A DNA stretch of 30,605 nt from a virus. The stretch is from positions 1-30,605 of IMG/VR virus record IMGVR_UViG_3300042691_030836; one strand, given 5' to 3'. How positions within the stretch are numbered: position 1 is the stretch's first letter; each line of letters opens with the position of its first letter. This document shows positions 16,373 to 23,412 of the stretch, one piece after another. Both the position numbers and the translations under genes were made by a program. The notes under the pieces are model-generated. The model did not search any database, was not told the DNA's origin, and saw only the letters and a list, made by a program, of their open reading frames with translations.

Positions 16373-17860
16373 ATGGCCGTCACCCTTGCCACGCTCGGCA
16401 CCGCAAAGCGAATCACGCTGTCAGCCACCCCGAATGTCGCGACAGAAGTCAATATGCCTGCATTCGCGAACGTGGTGGAGGTGCAATTCATCACCAATGA
16501 CGGCAAGGTGGCCGAGGTTGGGACGGATAACTCCGCCATCGGAAGCGACTTTACCACCCTCCAATCCGACACCCTATACCGAATCGAACTGCTCCCCAAG
16601 GCCGGTGTGACGACCGCACAGAAACGCTATCTAGCGAGCGCCACGGGGTCGACGGTAGTCGAAGTCCGAGCGCTCCGGAGCGCACTTCTAGGGGCTGGGG
16701 TCTCGACGGGCGGTGGCGGGGGTGGTGGCGTAACCGATTTGCAGACGGCTTACGATAATGGAGCCACGATTACCACCGCAGGGTCGACAGCTATTGCTCT
16801 GACCCTGACGAGCGGGGGGCTTACGGTCGCTGGGTCGGGTGCGGTCGACCTCGGGTTTACCGGCACGGATGTCGGTTCCTTCAAGGTAGGCTCGGGCGCG
16901 GTCGATATTCAGTCGACGTCCACTGTGGATATTGATTCATCGGGCGGTGAGATTCGAATCGGAAACGATGCGAATGCATACAATATTCGAATCGGCACGG
17001 GAGCGGCTGCTCGGGATATCTTCGTCGGAAATTTGACCGGAGCGACCACGATTACCGGCCAAGCGGCCAGTTCGATTACCCTAGCGACCAATGGTGGGAT
17101 CGACATCGGCGCGGGAGATGGGTCGACGGCGATCAACGTCGGGACGTCGGGGTCCGGAACTCGAGCTGTGGCGGTGGGGTCGACGGTCAGCGCGTCGAGC
17201 CTGACGCTTTCGGCGGGTACTGGCGCGCTGGCGGTGTCCGGTGGTGGGGATGTAACGATCAGCGACGGCAACCGAGCCGGCTCGACCTGGGGCGCGCCGA
17301 TCAAGCTGTCGGCGGCGTCCAGTGAATGGAGTACGCTTGAAACGAATAATGGCAGCGAAGTAAGCCTCATCAAGGCCATCAATAATGCACACACGGCCGC
17401 GACGATTGCTCAGGTGGTGTATGCCGAGACGACCACGGCCACGACCCCCAGCCCGCTGACGACGTACACTGTGTTGACGAATCTTTCCGCTTCAATCACG
17501 CCGAAGAGCGCTAGTAACACCGTGCTGGTCACTGTCAGCGTCCCCGTAACGATTACCCGGGCGACCGCCGGTAACGGCTGCGGACTGCGAGTCAAGCGAG
17601 GGTCGACGGTGGTGTGGGAATCGACGGATGACGCCAGCGGCGCTTATGTCCCGTTTGTCAGCGCGACCGGAAGTACCGGAATGGTATTGAACACGGTAAT
17701 CTCCGCAACCTTCCGCGATTCTCCGGCAACGACCTCATCCACGACATACAGCGTTGAGGGCCGGGTGAGGGCGTCTACCTCCACCGGCACCTGTACATTC
17801 ATCTTTGCCGGGTCGACGGTCACGACTCCGGGGACCATCCTGCTCCAAGAGGTGCGCTAA
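16373..17860 (+). CDS. Tail fibre protein
   Basis: This is a 495-residue fibre. ATG 16373 follows GGAGGG by four to five bases; an in-frame GTG at 16358 lies before that ribosome site and is disfavoured. Residues 1-110 form the presumed attachment domain. A seven-glycine linker follows, then VTDLQTAYDNGATITT, a motif seen at the start of fibre shafts. A long Gly/Ser/Thr/Val repeat region (about 130-330) probably forms a trimeric beta-helix. The last 150 residues, with alternating hydrophobic strands (NTVLVTVSVPVTITR, TCTFIFAGSTV), look like a globular trimer tip for receptor binding. The DNA of the shaft carries many GGGTCGACGG-type words, probably codon-level traces of repeated Gly-Ser-Thr. 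Confidence 0.75.
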   Translation: MAVTLATLGTAKRITLSATPNVATEVNMPAFANVVEVQFITNDGKVAEVGTDNSAIGSDFTTLQSDTLYRIELLPKAGVTTAQKRYLASATGSTVVEVRALRSALLGAGVSTGGGGGGGVTDLQTAYDNGATITTAGSTAIALTLTSGGLTVAGSGAVDLGFTGTDVGSFKVGSGAVDIQSTSTVDIDSSGGEIRIGNDANAYNIRIGTGAAARDIFVGNLTGATTITGQAASSITLATNGGIDIGAGDGSTAINVGTSGSGTRAVAVGSTVSASSLTLSAGTGALAVSGGGDVTISDGNRAGSTWGAPIKLSAASSEWSTLETNNGSEVSLIKAINNAHTAATIAQVVYAETTTATTPSPLTTYTVLTNLSASITPKSASNTVLVTVSVPVTITRATAGNGCGLRVKRGSTVVWESTDDASGAYVPFVSATGSTGMVLNTVISATFRDSPATTSSTTYSVEGRVRASTSTGTCTFIFAGSTVTTPGTILLQEVR

Positions 17861-18177
17861 TGCGGCCGACGATTACTGACGCGATTCGAAGCCTGGCCCC
17901 GGATGCCGCGTTTTCGGTGGATGCTGGCGCTATCATCGCGTGGGAGTCGAGCGTCCCCCAGCCCGACCAAGCGGCGATTCAGGCGGAACTTGCTCGGCTT
18001 ATCGCTGCGTATGACGCAGACGAATGGAAACGAAACCGGCAGGAAGAATACCCGGGACTGGATCATCTCATCGTCGCTCTATGGGAGCAGACGGTCGAGG
18101 GCAGGCCAGCGAGCGCGGCCGAGGTGCAGGCCTTGCGTGAGGCCATCAAGGCCAAATATCCGAAGCCGGGGGCCTGA
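17860..18177 (+). CDS. Fibre-assembly-like / XkdW-like small tail protein
   Basis: This is a 105-residue protein starting on the last base of the fibre stop (TAATG). The C-terminal half has AELARLIAAYDADEWKRNRQ followed by EEYP and a LIVALWEQ helix. This pattern (helix, Arg-x-x-Glu-Tyr-Pro, Leu-x-x-x-x-Leu-Trp) is common in small proteins located after fibre genes and resembles XkdW-type and fibre-assembly proteins. It may be a chaperone for the fibre or a minor tail part. Position and pattern agree, but the exact family needs a profile search. Confidence 0.6.
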   Translation: MRPTITDAIRSLAPDAAFSVDAGAIIAWESSVPQPDQAAIQAELARLIAAYDADEWKRNRQEEYPGLDHLIVALWEQTVEGRPASAAEVQALREAIKAKYPKPGA

Positions 18178-18992
18178 TGTTCCCTCGCCGTGCCCTGCTC
18201 CGTGGCGTCGACCCCTCCATCCCGAGCAGCTACGGGCGCGACGGGTCGACCTCCCCTACCCTCCTCGAGGAGGCCCTTCGGCCGCTGGCGACTCTAGCAA
18301 GTGGGATGCTGGTCGAAGCGGCGGCGGCAGCGCTCGTACAGCTCGTCCGCCAGGTGCGACAGGTGGGCGGGTCGCTTCGCGTTACCGATGCGTACAGGTC
18401 GGTGGAGCAGCAGGCGACGGCCAGAGCGCGGTATGACCGCTGGCATCGAGCCGGGCGACCGAAGAAGGGTGAGGCGGGGTGGGATGAAGGGATGAAGGCT
18501 GCATATGTGGCGCTTCCAGGCCGAAGCTTCCATAACGCAGGTCGCGCTATTGATATCCATGTGGCTGCTTTGCGGTTCCCCGACGTGCCGGCATCCCAGC
18601 AGCTCGACACCCTGTGGCGCATCGCCATCCCGTTAGGCTGGACTCCGATCCTCCGAGCTCCGGTCGAGGGCGCGTCCGAGTCGTGGCATTTCGATTTTTT
18701 GGGCGAATGGAAGCCGGTAGTCGAGCGACGGGGGTACGAAGAGGCGGCTATCGCTGCGGTCCTCGAGACCGGGCAGAACGAGGCGTTCCCGGCCTGTGGG
18801 ACGACGAGGCACATCCAGGGACAGCTACATCGAGCCGGGTATGACTGCGGCTCCATTGATGGCGTATTCGGCGCAAAGACCGAGGGGGCGCTCCATGCCA
18901 GCGGATACCGTGGGATCTATAGCGATACCGCTCGCATCATCGAGCATTGTCACACCCTGGCCTCCTCGGACATCGTCAGATGGACCGCTTGA
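18177..18992 (+). CDS. Endolysin: VanY-type D-Ala-D-Ala carboxypeptidase with C-terminal binding domain
   Basis: This is probably the cell-wall peptidase that cleaves peptide stems for lysis. The 271-residue product carries the zinc-peptidase signature of the VanY/DacB (M15) family: SFHNAGRAID (zinc ligands H119 and D126) and WHFD (third ligand H171, with a likely catalytic acid E168 just before it). VTDAYRS (residues 69-75) supplies the conserved Arg. Residues about 210-250 (IQGQLHRAGYDCGSIDGVFG) match a PG_binding_1-type repeat for wall attachment. No signal peptide is seen, so export depends on a holin. The start overlaps the preceding stop by one base (TGATG), and two membrane-protein genes follow, giving a lysis cassette. 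Confidence 0.85.
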   Translation: MFPRRALLRGVDPSIPSSYGRDGSTSPTLLEEALRPLATLASGMLVEAAAAALVQLVRQVRQVGGSLRVTDAYRSVEQQATARARYDRWHRAGRPKKGEAGWDEGMKAAYVALPGRSFHNAGRAIDIHVAALRFPDVPASQQLDTLWRIAIPLGWTPILRAPVEGASESWHFDFLGEWKPVVERRGYEEAAIAAVLETGQNEAFPACGTTRHIQGQLHRAGYDCGSIDGVFGAKTEGALHASGYRGIYSDTARIIEHCHTLASSDIVRWTA

Positions 18993-19060
18993 TCCGCGAC
19001 CTGGGGATCGTCGTGTTGATCCTATTGTTGATCGCCTTCGTGGAGGCATTATGGCGGTAG
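18980..19060 (+). CDS. 26-residue membrane peptide in lysis cassette
   Basis: ATG 18980 opens a 26-codon frame overlapping the endolysin end by 13 bases and the following gene start by 10. The product has charged N-terminal residues (MDRLIRD), one hydrophobic helix (LGIVVLILLLIAFV) and a short tail EALWR. Its position between an endolysin and an XhlA-like gene suggests a tiny holin or a holin partner. The ribosome site is weak, so translation may depend on coupling. It is shorter than usual holins. It could also be a chance ORF, although the hydrophobic run is striking. Confidence 0.5.
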   Translation: MDRLIRDLGIVVLILLLIAFVEALWR

Positions 19061-19422
19061 CAGATTCGATTGACGGCATTCGTCGGGATGTCGCGCAATT
19101 GCAGGCGCAAGTAGGTCGGGTGGAGGAGCGGTTGGCGGCTCATTCGGAGCTGTCGAACGAGAGAAACGAAAATCTGCAGGAGCGTGTCGCGACCGCTCAA
19201 CAGGCGATTATTCGTCAGGTTTCCGAAATGGAAGCTAGGATGAGAGAAGAATCGCAGGAGCGCACAAAGCGGCTACAGATCGTTGCAGGTGTGGTCACTG
19301 CCATCCTGACCGCAGCCTCCGGGGGGCTGTACGCGTCGACCCGAGCAGACGAGCCAGCGCCCCACCCACCACCCACAATATCTGCTCCTGTCGATTCGAC
19401 GCCGGGGCCTCGACCGGATTAG
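19051..19422 (+). CDS. XhlA-like holin-associated protein
   Basis: This is a 123-residue protein with GGAGG five to six bases before ATG 19051. Residues 1-80 are a charged coiled coil (RRDVAQLQAQVGRVEERLAA). Residues about 83-105 are one membrane helix (LQIVAGVVTAILTAASGGLY), followed by a Pro/Ala-rich tail. This layout is that of haemolysin XhlA-type proteins, which attach to the membrane and act with a holin and an endolysin in phage lysis. It is the last gene of the rightward late operon, with the terminator about 70 bases after its stop. Confidence 0.7.
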   Translation: MAVADSIDGIRRDVAQLQAQVGRVEERLAAHSELSNERNENLQERVATAQQAIIRQVSEMEARMREESQERTKRLQIVAGVVTAILTAASGGLYASTRADEPAPHPPPTISAPVDSTPGPRPD

Positions 19423-19439
19423 GGGATATCGCCCACGTG
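19422..19439. promoter_or_regulatory. GGGGATATC-GCCCACGTG site after lysis genes
   Basis: This 18-base site begins on the last base of the XhlA-like stop codon. With one inserted and one missing base it matches the capsid-promoter site at 2508-2525, including the distinctive CCCACGTG half. It may be a third member of the phage-specific site family. Function is unknown. Confidence 0.35.
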
Positions 19440-19490
19440 GTGTGGGCAGGGGTCGACGTCCGGGCTTCGGCCGGCCCCTTCTATCGCAAT

Positions 19491-19530
19491 TCCCCTCCGT
19501 GGTCTCCATTCCCACGGGGGGGATTTTGTT
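19491..19530 (+). terminator. Rho-independent terminator of late operon
   Basis: CCCCTCCGTGG (19492-19502) pairs with CCACGGGGGGG (19512-19522), with one G-U pair and a nine-base loop; T91-A23 extends it to 12 pairs. ATTTTGTTTC follows. It lies about 70 bases after the last late gene and faces the leftward operon, so it ends rightward late transcription. The rest of the gene-free stretch 19423-19620 shows no convincing ORF. A weak CCCG/CGGG hairpin at 19554-19569 could help end leftward transcripts. Confidence 0.8.
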
Positions 19531-19620
19531 TCGGACGAAAGGCATCCCTCCACCCCGATAATACCGGGATAGAGTGGGCTTCGGCGGAATTGCCTGACCC
19601 TGGGGATGGAGGGGGCCTAA

Positions 19621-19824
19621 CTATTCGTCCTCGAGGTCAGCTCGGCGTTCGAGGAGGATCCATCGGATGGCCTCCTCGGAAAGTCCGGACATCGAGGCCC
19701 ATTCTCGAGAAGTGAAATCGTTACCCATGCTGCAGATTACCGCTCCCCAGCCGTCGCCCCAGTATCGTCGGATCCCCGAGAGCCAGCGGACGCGGGCGCG
19801 CGCGCTAGAAAGGGACTTCTTCAT
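19621..19824 (-). CDS. Small HTH-like protein at end of leftward operon
   Basis: This is a 67-residue protein read leftward, overlapping the SSB 3' end by 20 bases. The start at 19824 is preferred because longer versions lie wholly inside the SSB gene. The N-terminus is basic (KKSLSSARARVRW). The C-terminal half (DFTSREWASMSGLSEEAIRW) looks like a helix-turn-helix pair with an acidic tail. It is the last gene of the operon. No family is recognised. It may be a small DNA-binding accessory to recombination or a regulator. Confidence 0.5.
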   Translation of the reverse strand: MKKSLSSARARVRWLSGIRRYWGDGWGAVICSMGNDFTSREWASMSGLSEEAIRWILLERRADLEDE

Positions 19825-20146
19825 CGGCTTCTTTCTTTCCGTTTGGCGCGCGACATAGTTTGACGCTGTCCGCGCGCAGTTCGAGCGATTGACGCTTGAC
19901 TCCGTCCTTTTCATATTCGCGCTGTGACATCTCGCCTCGGATGACGACTTCGCGACCCTTGATGAGATGGGGCTTTACTGCGTCCCAATGCGCACCCCAA
20001 GCGCTGACGGAAACCCATGTGGTCACGGCTTTATCGCCATGACCCGAGGTGCATCCCACCATGAATGAATGCACAGTCGACTTTCCAACATCGCGGGACG
20101 TTGCATCCCTGCCAATGAATCCGTGAATGGTTGAATGAATGCTCAT
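19805..20146 (-). CDS. ssb: Single-stranded DNA-binding protein
   Basis: This 113-residue OB-fold protein coats single-stranded DNA in replication and recombination. ATG 20146 is chosen because AAAGGAGG lies four bases upstream (20151-20158 on the plus strand). The body has strands typical of SSB: FMVGCTSG, TTWVSVSAWG, GREVVIRGEMSQREYEKDGV and SLELRADSVKLC. The C-terminus ends EADEEVPF, close to the acidic D-D-I-P-F tip by which bacterial SSB recruits partner proteins. It is shorter than the host protein (about 160-180), lacking the long linker, as is common in phages. It is co-transcribed with an ERF annealing protein and a PD-(D/E)XK nuclease. Confidence 0.85.
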   Translation of the reverse strand: MSIHSTIHGFIGRDATSRDVGKSTVHSFMVGCTSGHGDKAVTTWVSVSAWGAHWDAVKPHLIKGREVVIRGEMSQREYEKDGVKRQSLELRADSVKLCRAPNGKKEADEEVPF

Positions 20147-20781
20147 TTGGCCTCCTTTAGCCTTGCTTTGCGCTTTTCGTGCATCGCTAACATCGTGCGA
20201 GCGCACGTGAATTCCGTCTCACACATCCACAGGACGTCAAGGGGAATCCACTGCTCCCGGTAAATCGGGGCATTCCTCCCCAGATGTAGGACCATCGCCC
20301 CAGCTAGCTTGTCGTATCCGTTCTGCCTCCATGCGATGGAATACCCACCGATTTGGGTATACGAATGTCGGTCCGCGGTGGGTAGCTGTCCGGATTCGTT
20401 GGTCGACTTCGTCTTCAGATCGATAAGAATCAATTTCCCGTCGACCTCCACCACCAAATCAATCCGGCCACCGAACGCCATTTCACGCGGAACCCCTGCG
20501 ATGACCCTGACCTCGGACGCTGGCAACCCGCCGGGGAGTCGATGGAGCAGAGGTTCACGGTCCCACCGCCACTGGCACCACGCTTGCCACGCTGGCAGCA
20601 GCTCGTCAGGGACGAGGTCGACTGCGTCAGCGAAAGAGCGCTCAATCAGCGAATGGATAGCAGTCCCGAGCCTAGCCGCTTCCTCGACAGCGGCCGATTT
20701 ATAGCTGCTTTTCATTTGAGCCACGACCTCGCTCACGCTGGGAATCGGCTCGCCATCGAGGAAGTAGTCACCCGGAGGCAT
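20143..20781 (-). CDS. PD-(D/E)XK nuclease (Cas4/RecB-like)
   Basis: This 212-residue nuclease probably resects DNA ends for the annealing protein. ATG 20781 is selected because GGGGG lies about seven bases upstream and the longer frame reaches into the preceding gene. Motifs fit the Cas4/AddB-C/RecB group: a GTAIH helix (39-43), GRID (105-108, catalytic D108), DLKTK (121-125, D121 and K123) and QIGGY (143-147, the Q-x-x-x-Y motif). There is no four-cysteine iron-sulfur cluster, unlike many Cas4 proteins. Order with ERF and SSB suggests a two-component exonuclease/annealase system like lambda Red in function. It overlaps the upstream and downstream genes by 14 and 4 bases. Confidence 0.82.
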   Translation of the reverse strand: MPPGDYFLDGEPIPSVSEVVAQMKSSYKSAAVEEAARLGTAIHSLIERSFADAVDLVPDELLPAWQAWCQWRWDREPLLHRLPGGLPASEVRVIAGVPREMAFGGRIDLVVEVDGKLILIDLKTKSTNESGQLPTADRHSYTQIGGYSIAWRQNGYDKLAGAMVLHLGRNAPIYREQWIPLDVLWMCETEFTCARTMLAMHEKRKARLKEAK

Positions 20782-21046
20782 CGAGCACCCCCGGGCCAAG
20801 GGCGTAATCGACCAGCTCCCCGTGATGCCCAGGGATGCCGGTGGTCCATAGCCCGATGAGGCGTTGGTCATCCAATGCGGCTACCCCGAGCGGGGTCCAG
20901 CCAGTATGGTCGTCGATCCACCCGACGTCCAGGTGACTACCATCGGGAAGCGCCAGCATCCCACCCGCACGGCCAGTGATGGCATTACCGGCATCCCAAT
21001 ACAGAAATACACGATATCCGCCGGGAAATTTGAGGTTTCGCTTCAC
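20768..21046 (-). CDS. Small protein between ERF and nuclease genes
   Basis: This is a 92-residue protein. GTG 21046 overlaps the ERF stop by four bases (GTGA), a typical coupled start; GTG 21058 is an alternative. The product is beta-rich and Gly/Asp-rich (FPGGYRVFLYWDAGNAITGR, SHLDVGWIDDHTGWTPLGV) and has no known motif that I can name. It ends inside the start of the nuclease gene (14-base overlap). Placement suggests a partner in recombination, but no function can be assigned. Confidence 0.6.
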   Translation of the reverse strand: MKRNLKFPGGYRVFLYWDAGNAITGRAGGMLALPDGSHLDVGWIDDHTGWTPLGVAALDDQRLIGLWTTGIPGHHGELVDYALGPGVLDASG

Positions 21047-21621
21047 TTTTTCGCCCACTGGTCAAACGCGCCGCGCTGCGTGGTGCCCTCCTCGAGGACC
21101 TGTCGGAGCGCCCGGAGAGCGCTCGGGTCGCGGTCTTTGATCGGCGCTTTCCCGAGGCTTTGCAGCCAGGCATCAACGGCCTCGGGCTGCGCATCCAGCG
21201 GATGTAGAGTCATCGCCACGACCGGAGCTGGGGACGCAGGCTCTCGGCGCTGCCCTGCTTCCCCGTCGTCGTCCTCCGCCGGGACCCCCAAGGCTGCCAT
21301 CAGGCTGTACCTGCGCAGATAGGTGCACGTAGACCCGATAGCCTGTGGGCTAGCGTCCTTCGCTTGGGCGCGGATGGTGCCCCATGCCCATTCGCGCTCT
21401 CCGTACAGGAGGATGGTGCGCACCGCTACCGACGTCCCCTCCACCTCCACCGACTGCGTCCACCCGATGCCAGCCGCAGAGAGCGGCCCACGGATCGCCT
21501 CGACCACCGAGGCTAGGCTCGCATACGACGAGCGGAAATGTGGATTTTTGCTGTCCTTTGCTGCGCCGGACATAGCACCTTGGGCCGTCGCAAGAGCGGC
21601 GGCGAACGATGTGTCACTCAT
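21043..21621 (-). CDS. erf: ERF-family single-strand annealing protein
   Basis: This 192-residue recombinase anneals complementary single strands and can support genome circularisation and recombination-dependent replication. ATG 21621 has AGGAG five bases upstream; an in-frame GTG at 21627 is disfavoured. Diagnostic segments are KNPHFRSSYASL (25-36), a GIGWTQSV strand (51-58), QAIGSTCTYLRRYSL (93-107) and EDDDG (116-120), which closely follow the ERF pattern. The C-terminal 70 residues are variable and probably interact with other proteins. The nuclease and SSB genes downstream complete the module. Confidence 0.9.
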   Translation of the reverse strand: MSDTSFAAALATAQGAMSGAAKDSKNPHFRSSYASLASVVEAIRGPLSAAGIGWTQSVEVEGTSVAVRTILLYGEREWAWGTIRAQAKDASPQAIGSTCTYLRRYSLMAALGVPAEDDDGEAGQRREPASPAPVVAMTLHPLDAQPEAVDAWLQSLGKAPIKDRDPSALRALRQVLEEGTTQRGAFDQWAKK

Positions 21622-21630
21622 GTTCACTCC

Positions 21631-21963
21631 TCATCGCATGCCGGCCAAGAAGGCCAGCTCGTTTCTAGCTCGGATCCAGCATGCATCCGCATGCCGTACG
21701 CATTCTTCGCGGAGCGACGCGGATTCCGCGCCAGCTCCAAGGTACAACTCGATGGCGGCCTGCAACTCACGTTGCGCCTCCTCAGATCTCTTCGCTAGGC
21801 TCCGCTGATCATCCGCCCATGGCCCCAGCGCGCCAGAAGAGCTAGCAGTGTCTAGCAGCGCGTCCACCTCCTCCTGGAGGCTAATCACTTTGCCGTACAT
21901 CATGTGGTAGGCCGGCGTGGGGTGCTTTTCTTTCCATTGTTGCAGACGTTCTTTCCAGTTCAT
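21631..21963 (-). CDS. Helical protein of unknown function
   Basis: This is a 110-residue protein directly upstream of ERF in the leftward operon. ATG 21963 overlaps the preceding stop by four bases (ATGA). It is almost wholly helical and charged, with a likely coiled coil (KVISLQEEVDALLD; LAKRSEEAQRELQAAIELYL) and two cysteines near the end (ECVRHADACW). No family is recognised. Position suggests an early protein linked to replication or recombination. Confidence 0.6.
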   Translation of the reverse strand: MNWKERLQQWKEKHPTPAYHMMYGKVISLQEEVDALLDTASSSGALGPWADDQRSLAKRSEEAQRELQAAIELYLGAGAESASLREECVRHADACWIRARNELAFLAGMR

Positions 21964-22304
21964 CGCACCGCTCCGCTGCGGTGCGTGAAGGTGGTTTCTC
22001 GCCCTTGGACCTCGACAACAAAGTCAGGAACCCCTCCAAACAGCGCGGCCGTGCCTGAGATTGACTGGCTCTGGAGGTCCAGACCCTCGACCGTCCACCA
22101 ATACTCGCTCCATGAGCGAGCGCCGGCCCCCCAATCATAGCTGCTGGCTGTCACGATGATAGCCGCGTGCTCCTGCAAGCCCATGGCGCGCAGATATCGG
22201 CCGAGCTGCATCGGGACGCCGGGCCTACGCCAGCCTCCACCACGCTCGAGAAACTGAATCCATTCGCCCACCGTGGTGGACCACGGGGTTTCTTTGCCTG
22301 ACAT
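21960..22304 (-). CDS. Unknown early protein
   Basis: This is a 114-residue protein. ATG 22304 is chosen because GGAGG lies six bases upstream; the longer frame starts inside the upstream gene. The N-terminal part has VGEWIQFLERGGGWRRPG and a helix (MQLGRYLRAMGLQEHAAIIV). The middle is Trp/Tyr-rich (SWSEYWWTVEGLDL) and the end beta-rich. It contains no recognisable catalytic motif. It is probably coupled to the next gene by an ATGA overlap. Confidence 0.6.
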   Translation of the reverse strand: MSGKETPWSTTVGEWIQFLERGGGWRRPGVPMQLGRYLRAMGLQEHAAIIVTASSYDWGAGARSWSEYWWTVEGLDLQSQSISGTAALFGGVPDFVVEVQGRETTFTHRSGAVR

Positions 22305-22344
22305 GTTATCCTCCTCTGTTGTAAACCTTGTTTTCTGCGGATAG

Positions 22345-22716
22345 TCAGTTGTACCGGATGCTCCGATATCTCTGACCGTTTTCGTCGATTTCTGCGGTGG
22401 AGACGCGACGGACCAGCCCACAGATGGCGCACCCCTCTGTGTAGACGATCCCCCCGTCTACGCCCCGAACAGGTGCATCGTCCCACTGATGGCGCGACTC
22501 GCTACAGTGTGGCTCGATGGGGTCGACCACGATCCTCATCTGCTCCATCTGCACGGTGTTGCGCTTCCGGCGACGGTCCCACCGTCCCACCCAGAGGCGC
22601 TCTACATAGGTGGAGTGTCGCGGAGTCGGCAAGTATGCTCGAGCCGCGTGGTGGGCGTCCTTGGCCTGCACCTGGCCCTGTCCGTTGTCCCCTTCAATAA
22701 TCGCGTACCAAGGCAT
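22345..22716 (-). CDS. Small zinc-ribbon-like early protein
   Basis: This is a 123-residue protein with GGAG five bases before ATG 22716. The N-terminal 60 residues are a compact alpha/beta unit (WYAIIEGDNGQGQVQAKDAH) that looks like a small phage domain. The C-terminal part has HCSESRHQW and later EGCAICGLVRRV; the Cys and His residues could bind zinc in a treble-clef or ribbon fashion. Similar short His/Cys proteins occur in many actinobacteriophage-like early regions. The substrate or partner is unknown. Confidence 0.6.
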   Translation of the reverse strand: MPWYAIIEGDNGQGQVQAKDAHHAARAYLPTPRHSTYVERLWVGRWDRRRKRNTVQMEQMRIVVDPIEPHCSESRHQWDDAPVRGVDGGIVYTEGCAICGLVRRVSTAEIDENGQRYRSIRYN

Positions 22717-22728
22717 GGATGCTCCAAA

Positions 22729-23046
22729 TCAGAGTGTTTTCATCGCCTCTGCCACCGGACCATATGCCGGCGCGTCTCCCCATTCAGATTCAATGCTGAC
22801 GCATTGCTGGATCAGATCCTCAGCTTGCCGCCAGTCATTGTTTTTGCAGGCCTCGATAGCCTGCCCACTAAGAATCCGTGCAGATTTCGCCGACTTGCGC
22901 ACAGCCGCGCAATATTGGCAATTGAGCATATCGCCTTCACAATAAGAAACTTCAACCAACGAGGAGTCGACGCCCCGATACACATGCCGCCAATCGGCAG
23001 TCACAAACATAGAGCGGGCGGTTTTGATCATTTTGATGATGCTCAT
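22729..23046 (-). CDS. Unknown early protein with Cys cluster
   Basis: This is a 105-residue protein whose ATG (23046) overlaps the preceding stop by four bases (ATGA), with GGAGA about five bases upstream. The middle has SYCEGDMLNCQYCAA (three cysteines, including C-x-x-C), which could bind a metal. The C-terminal half is helical (ACKNNDWRQAEDLIQQCVSI), like a short TPR-type helix pair. It has no known family. Base composition is slightly more AT-rich than the neighbouring genes. Confidence 0.6.
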   Translation of the reverse strand: MSIIKMIKTARSMFVTADWRHVYRGVDSSLVEVSYCEGDMLNCQYCAAVRKSAKSARILSGQAIEACKNNDWRQAEDLIQQCVSIESEWGDAPAYGPVAEAMKTL

Positions 23047-23333
23047 GATTTCTCCACGGTTTTCGTTGTTAGAACCGCTTGCAGGGTTTCTTCCTGCGGG
23101 GCGAATGAGATAAAGCAGATACCATCGCGGTTCAACTCAAACCGGATGCTCTGCCCGTGACGGGAAGTGCGCACGACTTCCCCAGCAAAGTGGCCACGAA
23201 AGTAAGCCTCGGAGAGATGCAGGACCGGATGTTCCCGGCCCTCGACGGTTGCTGAGATGACCGTCGCGTCAGGGTGAGCGCGCAGCCAGGTAGCCAGCGT
23301 TTCGAGGTGATGTAACGTCGTGTCGGCGGTCAA
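23043..23333 (-). CDS. First gene of leftward operon, unknown
   Basis: This is a 96-residue protein. TTG 23333 is the best start because AGGAGG lies four bases upstream; longer ATG/GTG versions would run through the divergent control region. The N-terminal helix (LHHLETLATWLRAHPDATVI) is followed by strands (FRGHFAGEVVRTSRHGQSIR). It is the promoter-proximal gene of the leftward recombination operon. Function is unknown. Use of TTG may limit its expression. Confidence 0.55.
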   Translation of the reverse strand: MTADTTLHHLETLATWLRAHPDATVISATVEGREHPVLHLSEAYFRGHFAGEVVRTSRHGQSIRFELNRDGICFISFAPQEETLQAVLTTKTVEKS

Positions 23334-23372
23334 GTTACCTCCTGGGCATACCTTACCGCGTGGCTTGCCCGT

Positions 23373-23384
23373 GGGGTATATCCC
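23373..23384. promoter_or_regulatory. GGGGTATATCCC site in divergent control region
   Basis: This is identical to 12 bases of the palindrome in the capsid promoter (2508-2519). It lies directly next to the GTGACATTTCGTGACA operator and overlaps the first CTTGCCC repeat. TATATC or TATACC inside it could also serve as a -10 box on either strand. Confidence 0.45.
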
Positions 23385-23400
23385 GTGACATTTCGTGACA
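23385..23400. promoter_or_regulatory. Operator GTGACATTTCGTGACA, copy 1
   Basis: This is a tandem pair of GTGACA units ten bases apart. The exact 16 bases recur at 25770-25785, each time about 55 bases before a Xre-type regulator gene. TTGTCA on the minus strand (23401-23396) could be a -35 box of the leftward promoter, which binding here would block. Confidence 0.6.
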
Positions 23401-23412
23401 ACGTGTCCCCCC

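Noticed and set aside
16733-17300. Diversity-generating retroelement target in the fibre gene
   Set aside because: No reverse transcriptase gene and no template/variable repeat pair were seen in the window. The repeats follow Gly/Ser/Thr-rich protein repeats.
19437-19715. 92-codon rightward frame after the lysis genes
   Set aside because: It spans the strong terminator hairpin and runs into the opposite-strand gene, has no ribosome site, and its Pro/Gly/Arg-rich product looks like a random GC-rich translation.
22489-23160. 223-codon rightward frame opposite the early operon
   Set aside because: It crosses three well-supported leftward genes with coupled starts and ribosome sites, and has none itself.
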